Position numbers and translations under genes: made by a program. Of a DNA stretch of 64,000 nt, positions 24,584 to 33,118 are shown in pieces; the first letter of the stretch is position 1, and every line of letters begins with the position of its first letter. A model generated the notes under the pieces. The model was not told the DNA's origin and made no database searches. It saw nothing but the letters and a program-made list of their open reading frames with translations. The stretch comes from Streptomyces fumanus (GTDB lineage Bacteria > Actinomycetota > Actinomycetes > Streptomycetales > Streptomycetaceae). The DNA lies in contig NZ_BNBI01000002.1 in NCBI RefSeq assembly GCF_014655295.1, positions 558,001 through 622,000 of the forward strand. The letters are read 5' to 3'.

Positions 24584-25069
24584 TCAGCAGCGCAGCACCA
24601 CGGAGCGCGGCACACACGGGGCGTACGGCGGTGGCGACGGCGGCACCGGAGGGCGCCCGGCCGCGGACGGCACCGCGACGCCCGTCCGGGGCGCGGGCCG
24701 CCGGGGCAGCGCGGCCCGCCGTACGGGGGTCCGCGCCACGGCGTCGAGGACGTCGTACTCCGCGAGAGCCGTCCCCCCGCCGCCCCCGCTCCCGCCCGTG
24801 CCCCCGCCTCCGCTCTCGCCCGCCGCCGCGACGGACGCCACCGGCTGCGCCTGGCCGGCGTGCACCACCGGCAGCAGCAGCGCGAGCAGCAGAACCAGCA
24901 CCCGGGGCCAGACGCACCGGCGCGGGGCACGGACCACGGGACGTACGGGACTCACGCTGGACCGGCCCCCTGGTGACCTCGCAGCGGCGACCGCGACGGT
25001 CCCGCGGGGGACGACTCGGGTACGTACGGCCGACGTGAGGAGCCGTTCGGTGCCTCGGTCATGCCTCAT
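24584..25069 (-). CDS. Small secreted or membrane-anchored protein, unknown
   Basis: 161 residues from the ATG at 25067-25069. A hydrophobic segment at about 54-71 (VLVLLLALLLPVVHAGQAQP) is preceded by basic residues and followed by AGQA, so it may be a late signal peptide or anchor; starts nearer to it would give a normal signal peptide. A Gly/Ser-rich linker follows, then a Pro-rich C-terminus with two cysteines (PPPYAPCVP and the final Cys). No domain recognised; gene status is moderately supported by its frame staying open where the overlaps are not. Confidence 0.5.
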   Translation of the reverse strand: MRHDRGTERLLTSAVRTRVVPRGTVAVAAARSPGGRSSVSPVRPVVRAPRRCVWPRVLVLLLALLLPVVHAGQAQPVASVAAAGESGGGGTGGSGGGGGTALAEYDVLDAVARTPVRRAALPRRPAPRTGVAVPSAAGRPPVPPSPPPYAPCVPRSVVLRC

Positions 25070-25123
25070 GCTGTGACCGGCCGCCGGGAGGCCGCCAGCC
25101 GGGCGGTCCGATCGGGGTACGGC

Positions 25124-25726
25124 CTACTTCCCGGCCGCCTTCGCGGCCTTCGCGGCCTTCGCCGCCGCCTTCATCTCCTGCTTGTGCGCGCGGACCTTGG
25201 CCAGCGACTCCGGCCCGGTGATGTCGGCGACCGAGCGGAAGGAGTCCGGTTCGCCGTAGACACCCGCCGCCTCGCGCCAGCCCTCCGGGCGGACGCCGAG
25301 CCGCTTGCCGAGCAGGGCGAGGAAGATCTGCGCCTTCTGCTTGCCGAAGCCCGGCAGGTCCTGGAGCCGGCCCAGCAGTTCCCGGCCGCTGCCGGCGTCC
25401 CGCCAGAGGGCCTCGGCGTCACCGTCGTAGTGCTCGACGAGGTACTGGCAGAGCTTCTGCACCCGGCCCGCCATCGACCCCGGATAGCGGTGCACGGCCG
25501 GTTTCTCGGCGAGCAGCGCCGCGAACTGCTCGGGGTCGCGGGAGGCGATGTCGTGCGCGTCCAGGTCCTCGGCGCCCATCCGCCGGGCGATGGTGGCGGG
25601 GCCCTGGAACGCCCACTCCATCGGGATCTGCTGGTCCAGCAGCATCCCGACCAGCGCGGCGAGCGGACTGCGGCCGAGCAGCGCGTCGGCCTCGGGGTCC
25701 TGGGCGAGGTGCAGGGTGACGTCCAT
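25124..25726 (-). CDS. HhH-GPD-type base excision DNA repair protein
   Basis: 200 residues. Helix-hairpin-helix glycosylase fold: LLDQQIPMEWAFQGPATIAR in the first half, then the hairpin LQDLPGFGKQKAQIFLALLG. An Ala/Lys-rich tail (AAAKAAKAAKAAGK) may aid DNA binding. This actinobacterial HhH-GPD group is smaller than Nth/MutY and lacks the iron-sulfur cysteines. The usual catalytic Lys or Asp of larger members is not obvious to me, so substrate and activity are open. Gap of 24 bp to the upstream siderophore-interacting gene on the same strand. Confidence 0.82.
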   Translation of the reverse strand: MDVTLHLAQDPEADALLGRSPLAALVGMLLDQQIPMEWAFQGPATIARRMGAEDLDAHDIASRDPEQFAALLAEKPAVHRYPGSMAGRVQKLCQYLVEHYDGDAEALWRDAGSGRELLGRLQDLPGFGKQKAQIFLALLGKRLGVRPEGWREAAGVYGEPDSFRSVADITGPESLAKVRAHKQEMKAAAKAAKAAKAAGK

Positions 25727-25750
25727 GCCCCGATGATCGCGCGGGACCGG

Positions 25751-26473
25751 TCAGGTCGCGCGCCAGTAGCCCAGCGCGTTCACGCGCTGCTTGGGCAGCC
25801 CCAGCTCCTTGCGGACGTACGAGGCCAGCGCCCGGGTGGTCGCGGTGTCGCAGGCGATCCAGACGTACGGGTCGGGCGTGGCCCGCAGCAGTTCCGGCAG
25901 CGCCTCCTTCACCCGGGCCACCAGGTGGGCGCCGGCGTCCCGGCGTTCGACCGCGCGGACCTCGTGCCGGGCGGCGTCCGCGCGCAGCGGCAGTCCGGTG
26001 TGGTCGCCCTCGAACCAGACCGTGGCCGGGGCGCCGGCCAGCGTGCCGAGCAGGGAGTTGAGGGCGGGCAGGGAGGCCGGGTCGGCGACGGCGAAGACGT
26101 GCGAGGGCGCCGGGTCGGGGTCCTGGAAGCCGGTGCCCTGGACGGTCGCCTCGATGGTGTCGCTGGGCTTCGCGGCCCGCGCCCAGTCGCTGGCGCACCC
26201 CTCGTGCAGGGCGAACTCCAGGCTGAAGGTGCCCGCCGCCGGGTCGGGGTCGACCAGGGTGTAGGCCCGCTGGTGCGGCCGGCCCGCGTTGTCGAACCAG
26301 AGCCGCACCCACATGGTGGGATGGACGCCGAGGGCCCCGAGCATGCCGCCGTCGGTGAGGTGCACGCGGCGGTAGCGGGGCGTGACGTCCTCGGCGCCGG
26401 TCACCGTGAACGTGAAGTCCTTGGCACGCATCAGTTTGAGGACCGCGCCCTCCCAACCCCGCCCCTGAGCCAT
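25751..26473 (-). CDS. Siderophore-interacting protein (ferric-siderophore reductase type)
   Basis: 240 residues from the ATG at 26471-26473. FAD-binding domain with RAYTLVDPD (the RxYT flavin motif) near residue 77 and a C-terminal SIP domain (YVWIACDTATTRALASYVRK). Members such as ViuB/FscN-type proteins reduce Fe(III)-siderophores in the cytosol to release Fe(II). Its promoter region contains a 19-bp iron box shared with the divergent acylase operon, so expression under iron starvation is expected. A fine match in length and motifs; the specific siderophore is unknown. Confidence 0.92.
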   Translation of the reverse strand: MAQGRGWEGAVLKLMRAKDFTFTVTGAEDVTPRYRRVHLTDGGMLGALGVHPTMWVRLWFDNAGRPHQRAYTLVDPDPAAGTFSLEFALHEGCASDWARAAKPSDTIEATVQGTGFQDPDPAPSHVFAVADPASLPALNSLLGTLAGAPATVWFEGDHTGLPLRADAARHEVRAVERRDAGAHLVARVKEALPELLRATPDPYVWIACDTATTRALASYVRKELGLPKQRVNALGYWRAT

Positions 26474-26519
26474 GTCCCCTTCACCCTTCACGTACGATTC
26501 CGCCACACGAACGTCGGAC

Positions 26520-26538
26520 TTAGGTGAGCCTAACCTAA
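26520..26538. promoter_or_regulatory. Iron box for a DmdR/IdeR-type repressor
   Basis: TTAGGTGAGCCTAACCTAA matches the actinobacterial consensus TTAGGTTAGSCTAACCTAA at all but about one position. It lies 46 bp upstream of the siderophore-interacting gene and 20 bp upstream of the divergent acylase gene, so one site can control both. Confidence 0.88.
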
Positions 26539-26558
26539 AGGAAAGTCGAGGCACAGGG

Positions 26559-28625
26559 GTGAGCGCCGAGATCTACCGCGATGCCTGGGGCGTCCCGCAC
26601 CTGCGTGCGGACGGCACCCGGGAACTCGCCCGCGCCCAGGGGCTGGTCACCGCCCGGGACCGGGGCTGGCAACTGGAGGTGGAGCGGCACCGCGCCCAGG
26701 GCACCTCGGCGTCCTTCCTCGGCCCCGAAGCCCTGTCCTGGGACCGCTTCGCCCGCCGCGCCCGCATCGCCGACACCGCCCGGCGCTGCTTCACCGCCCT
26801 GGCGGAACGGGACCCGGAGACCGCCGACTGGGTACGGGCCTACGTCACCGGGGTGAACGAGGGCCTGGCCGGGCCGCCCGCCCCCGAGTTCGGCCGGGCG
26901 GGTCTCGCCCCCGGCCGCTGGGAGCCGTGGACGCCGCTGGCCGTCTGGCTCGCCACCCACATCCTGTTCGCCGGTTTCCCCGCCAAGCTCTGGCGCCGGC
27001 ACATCACCGAGCACCTCGGCGCGGACGCCGTCGCCCTCTTCGCCACCGACGGCCCCGGCACGGCCGGCAGTAACGGCTGGCTGGTCGCCGGCGAGCGGAC
27101 CGTCACCGGGCAGGCGGTCATCGCCGGCGACCCGCACCGCTTCATCGAGGACCCCGGCGTCTACCAGCAGATCCGGCTCTGCGGCCCGGAGTTCGACGTG
27201 GTCGGCCTCGCCGTGCCCGGCGTCCCCGGCATCGCCCACTTCGGCCACACCGGCACCGTCGCCTGGGCCATCACCAACGCCATGGCCGACTACCAGGACC
27301 TCTACCGCGAGAGGCTGCGCCGCACCGGCGCCGGTGTGGAGGCGCTCGGCCCGGACGGCGTCTGGCGCCGCGCCGCCCGGCACACCGAGCTGATCCGGGT
27401 CGCGGGCGAGGAGCCCCACGAGGTGGAGGTCATCGAGACCGACCGGGGCCCGGTGATCGCGGGCGGTCCCGAGGGCCTGGACGACGGCACCCCGCTCGCG
27501 CTCAGCCTGCGCCATCCGCCCCGCGTCACCGCCGACCTGGGCTTCGGCGCGCTGCTGCCGCTGCTGCGGGCCCGCCGGGTCGCCGACGTCGACCGGGCGC
27601 TGGACGCCTGGGTCGAGCCGGTCAACGTCGTCCAGGCCGCCGACACCGAGGGCGGCACCCTGCACCGGGTGGCGGGCCGGGTGCCGGTCCGCGCCGAGGC
27701 CAACCGGCTGGGACCGGTGCCCGCCTGGGAGCCCGGCCACGAGTGGCGGGGCTGGCACACCCCGCCCCGCGCCGGCCTGACCGACGGCGTCGCCGTGATG
27801 GCCAACCAGCGCGGCCCCGCCGCCCCGCTGGGCACCGAGTTCGCGCCGCCGCACCGCGCCGAGCGCATCGCCGCCCTGCTGGCCGCCAAGGACCGCTGGT
27901 CGGCCGCCGACATGCCCGCGATCCACACCGACACCCACCTCGGCTCGGCCGCCCCCCTCCTCGACCTGGTGGCGACCCTCCAGGACCTGAGCCCGGCCGC
28001 CACCGCCCTCCGCGACCGCCTCCTCGCCTGGGACCGCCGCATGGACGCCGACAGCACCGACGCGGGCGCCTACGCGGCCCTGCGCGGCGCGCTCGTCCGG
28101 CGCCTGGCGGCCCACCCGGCGTTCGCGGGGCCCGCCGTCCCGCCCGCCTACCCCGAGGTGTTCCAGCCCTGGCTCGCCCTGCTCCCGAGGATCGCCTACG
28201 CCCTCGAACACCTGCTGCGCGCCGAGGAGCCGTACGGCATCGACCGCACCGCCGAAGTACGCGCCGCCCTGGAGGAGACGGCCGCCGGGGCGCCCCCCGC
28301 CGCCTGGGGCGACAGCCACCGCCTCGCCCCCTGGCGGGCCCTGCCGGACGCGTCCTTCGAGGCGCCCGGCCTGGCCGGCGACCACGACTGCGTGCTGTGC
28401 ACCTCGGCCGTGCCCGGCCTCACCGACCTCGCCGCACGCGGCCCCGCCGCCCGGTACATATGGGACCTGGCCCGGCGCGAGGACAGCCGCTGGGTGGTCC
28501 CGTTCGGCGCCTCGGGCGTCCCCGGCTCACCGCACCACCGCGACCAGTTGCCCCTCTGGCTCGCCGGCGATCTCGCCCCCGTCGTCACCGACTGGGGCCG
28601 GCTCACGAAGGAGACCGATGTCTGA
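26559..28625 (+). CDS. Penicillin-acylase family Ntn hydrolase, iron-box controlled
   Basis: 688 residues from the GTG at 26559 (GAGG seven bases upstream). Typical penicillin amidase: an alpha-chain region to about residue 170, then Ser171 in GTAGSNGWLVAGERT as the future N-terminal nucleophile of the beta chain, with GDPHR and HFGHTGTVAWAITNAMADYQ after it. No signal peptide is visible, unlike secreted penicillin G acylases. The stop overlaps the start of a siderophore-type acyltransferase gene. The iron box 20 bp upstream implies a role in iron acquisition, for example trimming an acyl chain from a siderophore as PvdQ does for pyoverdine. That function is inferred. Confidence 0.88.
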   Translation: MSAEIYRDAWGVPHLRADGTRELARAQGLVTARDRGWQLEVERHRAQGTSASFLGPEALSWDRFARRARIADTARRCFTALAERDPETADWVRAYVTGVNEGLAGPPAPEFGRAGLAPGRWEPWTPLAVWLATHILFAGFPAKLWRRHITEHLGADAVALFATDGPGTAGSNGWLVAGERTVTGQAVIAGDPHRFIEDPGVYQQIRLCGPEFDVVGLAVPGVPGIAHFGHTGTVAWAITNAMADYQDLYRERLRRTGAGVEALGPDGVWRRAARHTELIRVAGEEPHEVEVIETDRGPVIAGGPEGLDDGTPLALSLRHPPRVTADLGFGALLPLLRARRVADVDRALDAWVEPVNVVQAADTEGGTLHRVAGRVPVRAEANRLGPVPAWEPGHEWRGWHTPPRAGLTDGVAVMANQRGPAAPLGTEFAPPHRAERIAALLAAKDRWSAADMPAIHTDTHLGSAAPLLDLVATLQDLSPAATALRDRLLAWDRRMDADSTDAGAYAALRGALVRRLAAHPAFAGPAVPPAYPEVFQPWLALLPRIAYALEHLLRAEEPYGIDRTAEVRAALEETAAGAPPAAWGDSHRLAPWRALPDASFEAPGLAGDHDCVLCTSAVPGLTDLAARGPAARYIWDLARREDSRWVVPFGASGVPGSPHHRDQLPLWLAGDLAPVVTDWGRLTKETDV

Positions 28626-29223
28626 TCCCTACGTTTCACGTGAAACCGTCCACGAGCAGGAGGTCGAGGGCTTCGGCACCGTCCGCGTCCTGCCCCTCGA
28701 CCCCGAGCGGGACGCCGAGGTGATCCACGCCTGGGTGAGCGAGGAACGCGCCGCGTTCTGGGGCATGAACGGCCTGACCCGCGACCAGGTCGCCGAGATC
28801 TACGCCCACCTGGACACCCTCGACACCCACCACGCCTACCTCCTGGTGACGGACGGCGCCCCGGCCGCCCTGCTCCAGACCTACGAGCCCTCGGCGGACC
28901 GGGTCGGCGAGTGCTACCCCGTCGAGCCCGGCGACATCGGCGTCCACCTGCTCGTGGCGCCCGCCGGACCGCAGGGTGCCCGGCCGGGCTGGACGGCGGC
29001 GCTGGCGTCCGTGGTCACCTCGTACGTCCTGGTCGGCCTGGACCGGACCCGGATCGTCATCGACCCCGATGTGCGCAACGAGGCGGCCATCGCCCGCTTC
29101 GTACGGCAGGGCTTCACCGCGGGCCCGGTCGTGGTGCTGCCCGAGGTCGACCTGCCGGACGTCCATCTGCCGGAGAAGAAGGCCCAACTCGCCTTCCTGC
29201 ACCGCGACTCACTCGGCGGGTAG
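28618..29223 (+). CDS. GNAT acyltransferase of the IucB/AlcB/MbtK siderophore type
   Basis: 201 residues; ATG overlaps the acylase stop (ATGTCTGA). The protein shows the siderophore hydroxylamine-acyltransferase pattern: AWVSEERAAFWGM, PGDIGVHLLVAP, RIVIDPDVRNEAAIARFVRQ and a C-terminal LPEKKAQLAFLHR. Members acylate N-hydroxylated diamines or lysine using acyl-CoA. No N-hydroxylase or NRPS-independent synthetase is in the window, so this is not a complete siderophore pathway. With the acylase it could form an acyl add/remove pair acting on a siderophore made elsewhere. Confidence 0.85.
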   Translation: MSDPYVSRETVHEQEVEGFGTVRVLPLDPERDAEVIHAWVSEERAAFWGMNGLTRDQVAEIYAHLDTLDTHHAYLLVTDGAPAALLQTYEPSADRVGECYPVEPGDIGVHLLVAPAGPQGARPGWTAALASVVTSYVLVGLDRTRIVIDPDVRNEAAIARFVRQGFTAGPVVVLPEVDLPDVHLPEKKAQLAFLHRDSLGG

Positions 29224-29233
29224 CCTCGGGCGG

Positions 29234-29722
29234 GTGACTCCGGTGACCCCAGAGGACCTCGTCGCGCACTACGGGCTGGAGCCCATCCCCCGGGAAGGGG
29301 GACTGTTCCGCCGGACCTGGGCCGGTCCGGAGGGCCCCGACGGCCGCCCGGCCGGCACGGCCATCGTCGCCCTGCTGACCGGCCGGCCCGGCGACTTCTC
29401 CGCCCTGCACCGCCTGCCCCACGACGAGATCTGGCACCACTACCTCGGCGACCCGCTCGACCTGCTGCTCCTCGCCCCCGACGGCACCTCCCGCACGGCC
29501 GTGCTCGGCCCCGACGTCCTGGGCGGCCAGCACGTCCAGTTGACCGTCCCCGCCGGTACCTGGATGGGCGGCAGGGTCGGCGCGGGCGGCGCCTGGACCC
29601 TGTTCGGCTGCACCATGGCCCCCGGCTTCACCTACGCGGACTACGTGCACGGCGACGCGGCCGACCTCATGGCGCGCTACCCGGACCAGGCCGCGCGGAT
29701 CGTGGAACTCTGCCGCCCATGA
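29234..29722 (+). CDS. Cupin-fold protein (DUF985-like)
   Basis: 162 residues from the GTG at 29234. DUF985-type cupin: LEPIPREGGLFRRTWAG, then the metal-site region FSALHRLPHDEIWHHYLGDP with closely placed His and Glu, and VPAGTWMGGRV and GCTMAPGFTYADY. Such cupins are sometimes linked to sugar or small-molecule modification, but no substrate is certain. It is 10 bp downstream of the acyltransferase and overlaps the SDR gene by ATGA, so it belongs to the iron-box operon by layout. Confidence 0.85.
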   Translation: MTPVTPEDLVAHYGLEPIPREGGLFRRTWAGPEGPDGRPAGTAIVALLTGRPGDFSALHRLPHDEIWHHYLGDPLDLLLLAPDGTSRTAVLGPDVLGGQHVQLTVPAGTWMGGRVGAGGAWTLFGCTMAPGFTYADYVHGDAADLMARYPDQAARIVELCRP

Positions 29723-30483
29723 CCCTTCTGCACGGCCGGATCGCCCTGGTCACCGGCGCGGGCGGCGGCATCGGCCGGGGCATCGCCCTGCGCTTCGCCG
29801 AGGAGGGCGCGGCCCTCGCCCTGCACTGCCGTACGTCGGTGGAGGCGACCCGCGCACTGGCCGCGGAGATCGAGGCCCGGGGCGGCCGGTCCGTCGTCCT
29901 GCCCGCCGACCTCACCGACGAGGACGCCTGCCACCGCCTGATCGACACCGCCGCCGACTGGGGCGGCGGCCGACTGGACGCCCTGGTCAACAACGCGGGC
30001 GTCCAACCGGTACGGGAACTGCCCGGGATGACGGCCACCGAGTGGCGGACGGTCCTCGACGCCAACTTGACGAGCGTCTTCGCCTGCACCCAGGCCGCCG
30101 CCGAGGTGATGCGCCGCGCGGACACCGGCGGCACGATCACCCACATCGCCTCCATCGAGGCCCACGCCCCCGCCGCCGGACACGCCCACTACAGCGCCGC
30201 CAAGGCGGCGGTCGTCATGCACGCCCGCTCGGCCGCCCTGGAGTACGGCCCCTGGGGCATCCGCGTCAACACCGTCTCACCCGGCCTGATCGACCGCGAC
30301 GGCCTGTCCGACACCTGGCCCGAGGGCGTACGCCGCTGGCGACAGGCGGCCCCCCTCGGCCGCCTGGGCCGCCCCCGGGACGTCGGCGACGCGTGCGTGT
30401 TCCTCGCGTCCGGGCTGGCGTCCTGGATCACCGGGCAGGACCTGGTGGTGGATGGCGGGGTGACGGCTCGGGCGTCTTGGTGA
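29719..30483 (+). CDS. Short-chain dehydrogenase/reductase
   Basis: 254 residues; the ATG overlaps the cupin stop. Classical SDR: NAD(P) motif TGAGGGIGRGIAL, NNAG (VNNAGVQPV), catalytic Ser/Tyr/Lys (HIASIEAHAPAAGHAHYSAAK), and the PGLI segment. The terminal VDGGVTA is standard. A Rossmann fold acting on an alcohol or ketone; the substrate is unknown. Last gene of the acylase-acyltransferase-cupin-SDR unit. About 180 bp of low-complexity G-rich DNA follow before the CopCD gene. Confidence 0.9.
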   Translation: MTLLHGRIALVTGAGGGIGRGIALRFAEEGAALALHCRTSVEATRALAAEIEARGGRSVVLPADLTDEDACHRLIDTAADWGGGRLDALVNNAGVQPVRELPGMTATEWRTVLDANLTSVFACTQAAAEVMRRADTGGTITHIASIEAHAPAAGHAHYSAAKAAVVMHARSAALEYGPWGIRVNTVSPGLIDRDGLSDTWPEGVRRWRQAAPLGRLGRPRDVGDACVFLASGLASWITGQDLVVDGGVTARASW

Positions 30484-30664
30484 CGGGGGCGGTGGCGGTG
30501 GGGCGGTGGTCGTGGTGACGGTGACGGCCCGGCCGTCTCGGTGCCGGTCGCGGTGACGGCTTAACCGGCGGGCGAGGGGGACGGCCTGGCCGTTGCGGTG
30601 AGCGCCCGGCCGTCGGTGCCCGTATCCCCTTCCCGCAGGGACGATCACGGGACGGGGTGGCGGC

Positions 30665-32464
30665 GTGAGGCGTGTCGAAGACCGGGGGCGTCGAGGGCGT
30701 CGAGGGGTCCGCCGCCCGGCGCTGCTGGTCACCGTGCTGGTCCTGCTCCTCCTCGGCGGTGCCGGACCGGCATCCGCCCACGCCGCCCTCACCGCCACCG
30801 ACCCCGCCGACGGCACCGTCCTGCGCACGGCCCCCCGGGACATCACCCTGACGTTCACCGAGTCCGTCGGCCTGCGCGACGACTCCTTCCGCGTCCTGGA
30901 CCCCGGCGGCCGCCGCGTCCGCACCGGGGAGGCCGGGCACGCCGACGGCCGCTCCGACACCGCCCGCGTCACCCTGCCGGAACGGCTCGGACCGGGCACG
31001 TACACGGTGGCGTGGCGGGTGGTGTCCGCCGACAGCCACCCCGTCTCCGGCGCGTTCACCTTCTCCGTCGGCAAGCGCTCCGCCACGGCCGCCCCCGTGG
31101 CCACCGGCCCCGTCGAGGACCCGCTCACCGGCGCCCTCCACCAGGGCGCCCGCTACCTGGCCTACCTCGCCTTCGCCCTGCTCACCGGCACCGCCGCGTT
31201 CGTCGTCCGGTGCCGCCCGCCCGACCCCGCGCCGCTGCGCGCCCTCGCGGCGACGGCCTGGTGGACGCTGCTGGCGGCCACCGTCGCCCTGCTCCTGCTA
31301 CGCGCCCCGTACGAGGCGGGCACGGGTCCGGCGACGGCCCTCGACCCCGGCGCCCTCGCCGGGACCCTGACCGGCCGCCCCGGCGCCCTGCTCCTCGTCA
31401 GACTGGCGTTGCTGCCACCGGCCCGGCTCCTGCTCCAGCGGCTGCTGCGCCCGGCTCCCGGCCCCCGCACCACCGCCCTGGCCCTCCCGCCGGCCGTCGC
31501 CCTCGCCCTCACCTGGTCGGGCGCCGACCACGCCGCCGCGGGCCGCCAGGTGCCGGTCGCCCTGGCCTGCTCCGTCCTGCACCTGCTGGCGACGGCCGTC
31601 TGGCTGGGCGGCCTCACGGCCCTGCTCACCCTGCTGCGCCGCGCCCCGGACCTCCCGGCCGCCACCGTCGCCCGCTTCTCCCGCCTCGCCCTGACCGCGG
31701 TCACGGTCCTGGCCGTCACCGGCACCTACCAGTCCTGGCGCGGCCTGGGCTCCTGGCCGGCGCTGACCGGCACGACGTACGGCAGGCTGCTGCTGGCCAA
31801 GCTCGCCGCGGTGGCCGCCCTGCTGACGGCGGCGGCCCTGTCCCGCCACTGGACGAACCGCCTGCCGGCACCAACGGCCACGCGGACACCCGTACCGGCA
31901 TGGGCGGCCACGCGCGTACCCCCACCGGCCGACAACCCTCCGCTCACCCCGGCACCACCCCCCGCCCCCGGCACGACCGCCCGCCGTGCCCTGCGCCGCA
32001 CCGTGCTCGTCGAAGCCGCTGTCGCCGCGGTCGTCCTGGCCCTCACCACCGCGCTGACCAGCACCCCACCGGGCCGCTCGGAGACCGCCGCGGCACGGGC
32101 CGCACCCGTGGCCGCGCTGCCCCCGGCCTCCGTCACGACGATGCCGTTCGACGTCGGCACCCCCGGCGGGAAGGGCACGGTGCAGCTCACCCTCGACCCC
32201 GGCCGCACCGGCGACAACGCGGTCCAGGCCGTGGTCTTCGCCTCCGACGGCGGCCTGACCGCCGTACCCGGACTGCGCCTCTCCTTCACCCTCCCCGCCC
32301 GCGACCTCGGCCCGATCGACGCCGGCCTGACCGACCGGGGCGGCTACTGGAGCACCGACTCCGTCACCCTGCCCCTGCCCGGCACCTGGACGGCGAGGGT
32401 GACGGTCCGCACCTCGGAGGTGGACCAGGTGACCGGGACGACCCGGGTACGGATCATGCGGTAG
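30665..32464 (+). CDS. Fused CopC-CopD copper transport protein
   Basis: 599 residues from GTG. Signal peptide (ALLVTVLVLLLLGGAGPASA) with cleavage expected before His39, which becomes the N-terminal copper ligand of CopC. A second ligand is His125 in SADSHPVSG. Residues about 160-430 form the CopD part with 8 membrane segments. A Pro-rich loop and a further extracytoplasmic beta-domain follow (FDVGTPGGKGTVQLTL, then RVTVRTSEVDQ). Copper import or handling for envelope cuproenzymes, in line with neighbouring cytochrome-oxidase assembly genes. The C-terminal domain resembles a second CopC/FixH-like sandwich. Confidence 0.9.
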   Translation: MRRVEDRGRRGRRGVRRPALLVTVLVLLLLGGAGPASAHAALTATDPADGTVLRTAPRDITLTFTESVGLRDDSFRVLDPGGRRVRTGEAGHADGRSDTARVTLPERLGPGTYTVAWRVVSADSHPVSGAFTFSVGKRSATAAPVATGPVEDPLTGALHQGARYLAYLAFALLTGTAAFVVRCRPPDPAPLRALAATAWWTLLAATVALLLLRAPYEAGTGPATALDPGALAGTLTGRPGALLLVRLALLPPARLLLQRLLRPAPGPRTTALALPPAVALALTWSGADHAAAGRQVPVALACSVLHLLATAVWLGGLTALLTLLRRAPDLPAATVARFSRLALTAVTVLAVTGTYQSWRGLGSWPALTGTTYGRLLLAKLAAVAALLTAAALSRHWTNRLPAPTATRTPVPAWAATRVPPPADNPPLTPAPPPAPGTTARRALRRTVLVEAAVAAVVLALTTALTSTPPGRSETAAARAAPVAALPPASVTTMPFDVGTPGGKGTVQLTLDPGRTGDNAVQAVVFASDGGLTAVPGLRLSFTLPARDLGPIDAGLTDRGGYWSTDSVTLPLPGTWTARVTVRTSEVDQVTGTTRVRIMR

Positions 32465-32475
32465 CCCGCACGGAC

Positions 32476-33042
32476 TCAGTGGGCCAGCGCCTCCAGGGTG
32501 GCCGCGAGATCGCCGGTACGCGGCCGGTTGTGCGGCAGCCTGCCCAGCACGGCCGCCATCCCGCAGGTACCGGAGACGGCGGAGAAGACGAGCCCGCCGC
32601 CGATCGCCGCCGACAGCCAGCGCGCCCGCGGGAAACGGGTACCGAGCGCCAGACCCGCCACGACCAGCGAACCGGCGGCCAGCCGGACCTGGCGTTCCAT
32701 GGGCCAGACGGCCCGGCCGCCCGCCTCCCGCTCCACCGGCCGCCCCTGTTCCGCCCACGCCGTGGTCCCGCCGACCAGCGTGGCCGCCGGCACGTCCGCG
32801 GCGGCGAGCCGCGCGCAGGCGGTGGCGGAACGGCTTCCCGAGGCGCAGACCAGCAGCAGCCTGCCCCGGGCGGCGGCGGCCTTCAGCGCGGGCAGGGCGG
32901 TGGGCAGGGCATCGAGCGGGACGTTGTGGGCGCCGGGGAGGTGGCCGGCGGCGTACTCCCCGGGGGTGCGGACGTCGATGACGGTGTACTGGCCCAGTTG
33001 CTCGGCCACCTCGGCCGGCCGGAGGGCGACTTCTGTGCTCAC
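32476..33042 (-). CDS. Rhodanese domain protein with DUF2892-like membrane tail
   Basis: 188 residues from the GTG at 33040-33042. N-terminal rhodanese: VIDVRTPGEYAAGHLPGAHN and active-site loop VCASGSRSA with Cys66. The C-terminal part (about 115-185) is a DUF2892-like hairpin of two weak membrane segments (VRLAAGSLVVAGLALGTRF, AAIGGGLVFSAVSGTCGMAA). Such fusions hold sulfur-transfer activity at the membrane. It ends 11 bp from the convergent CopCD gene. Same strand as ctaG, with about 75 bp between. Confidence 0.88.
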   Translation of the reverse strand: MSTEVALRPAEVAEQLGQYTVIDVRTPGEYAAGHLPGAHNVPLDALPTALPALKAAAARGRLLLVCASGSRSATACARLAAADVPAATLVGGTTAWAEQGRPVEREAGGRAVWPMERQVRLAAGSLVVAGLALGTRFPRARWLSAAIGGGLVFSAVSGTCGMAAVLGRLPHNRPRTGDLAATLEALAH

Positions 33043-33118
33043 GTGCTGGTGGTTCCTTGTCTCGTGATCTCGTGGTTCTCGATGGTTCTCGTCGTGGCGT
33101 GTGCCGGGCCCCGCCCGG

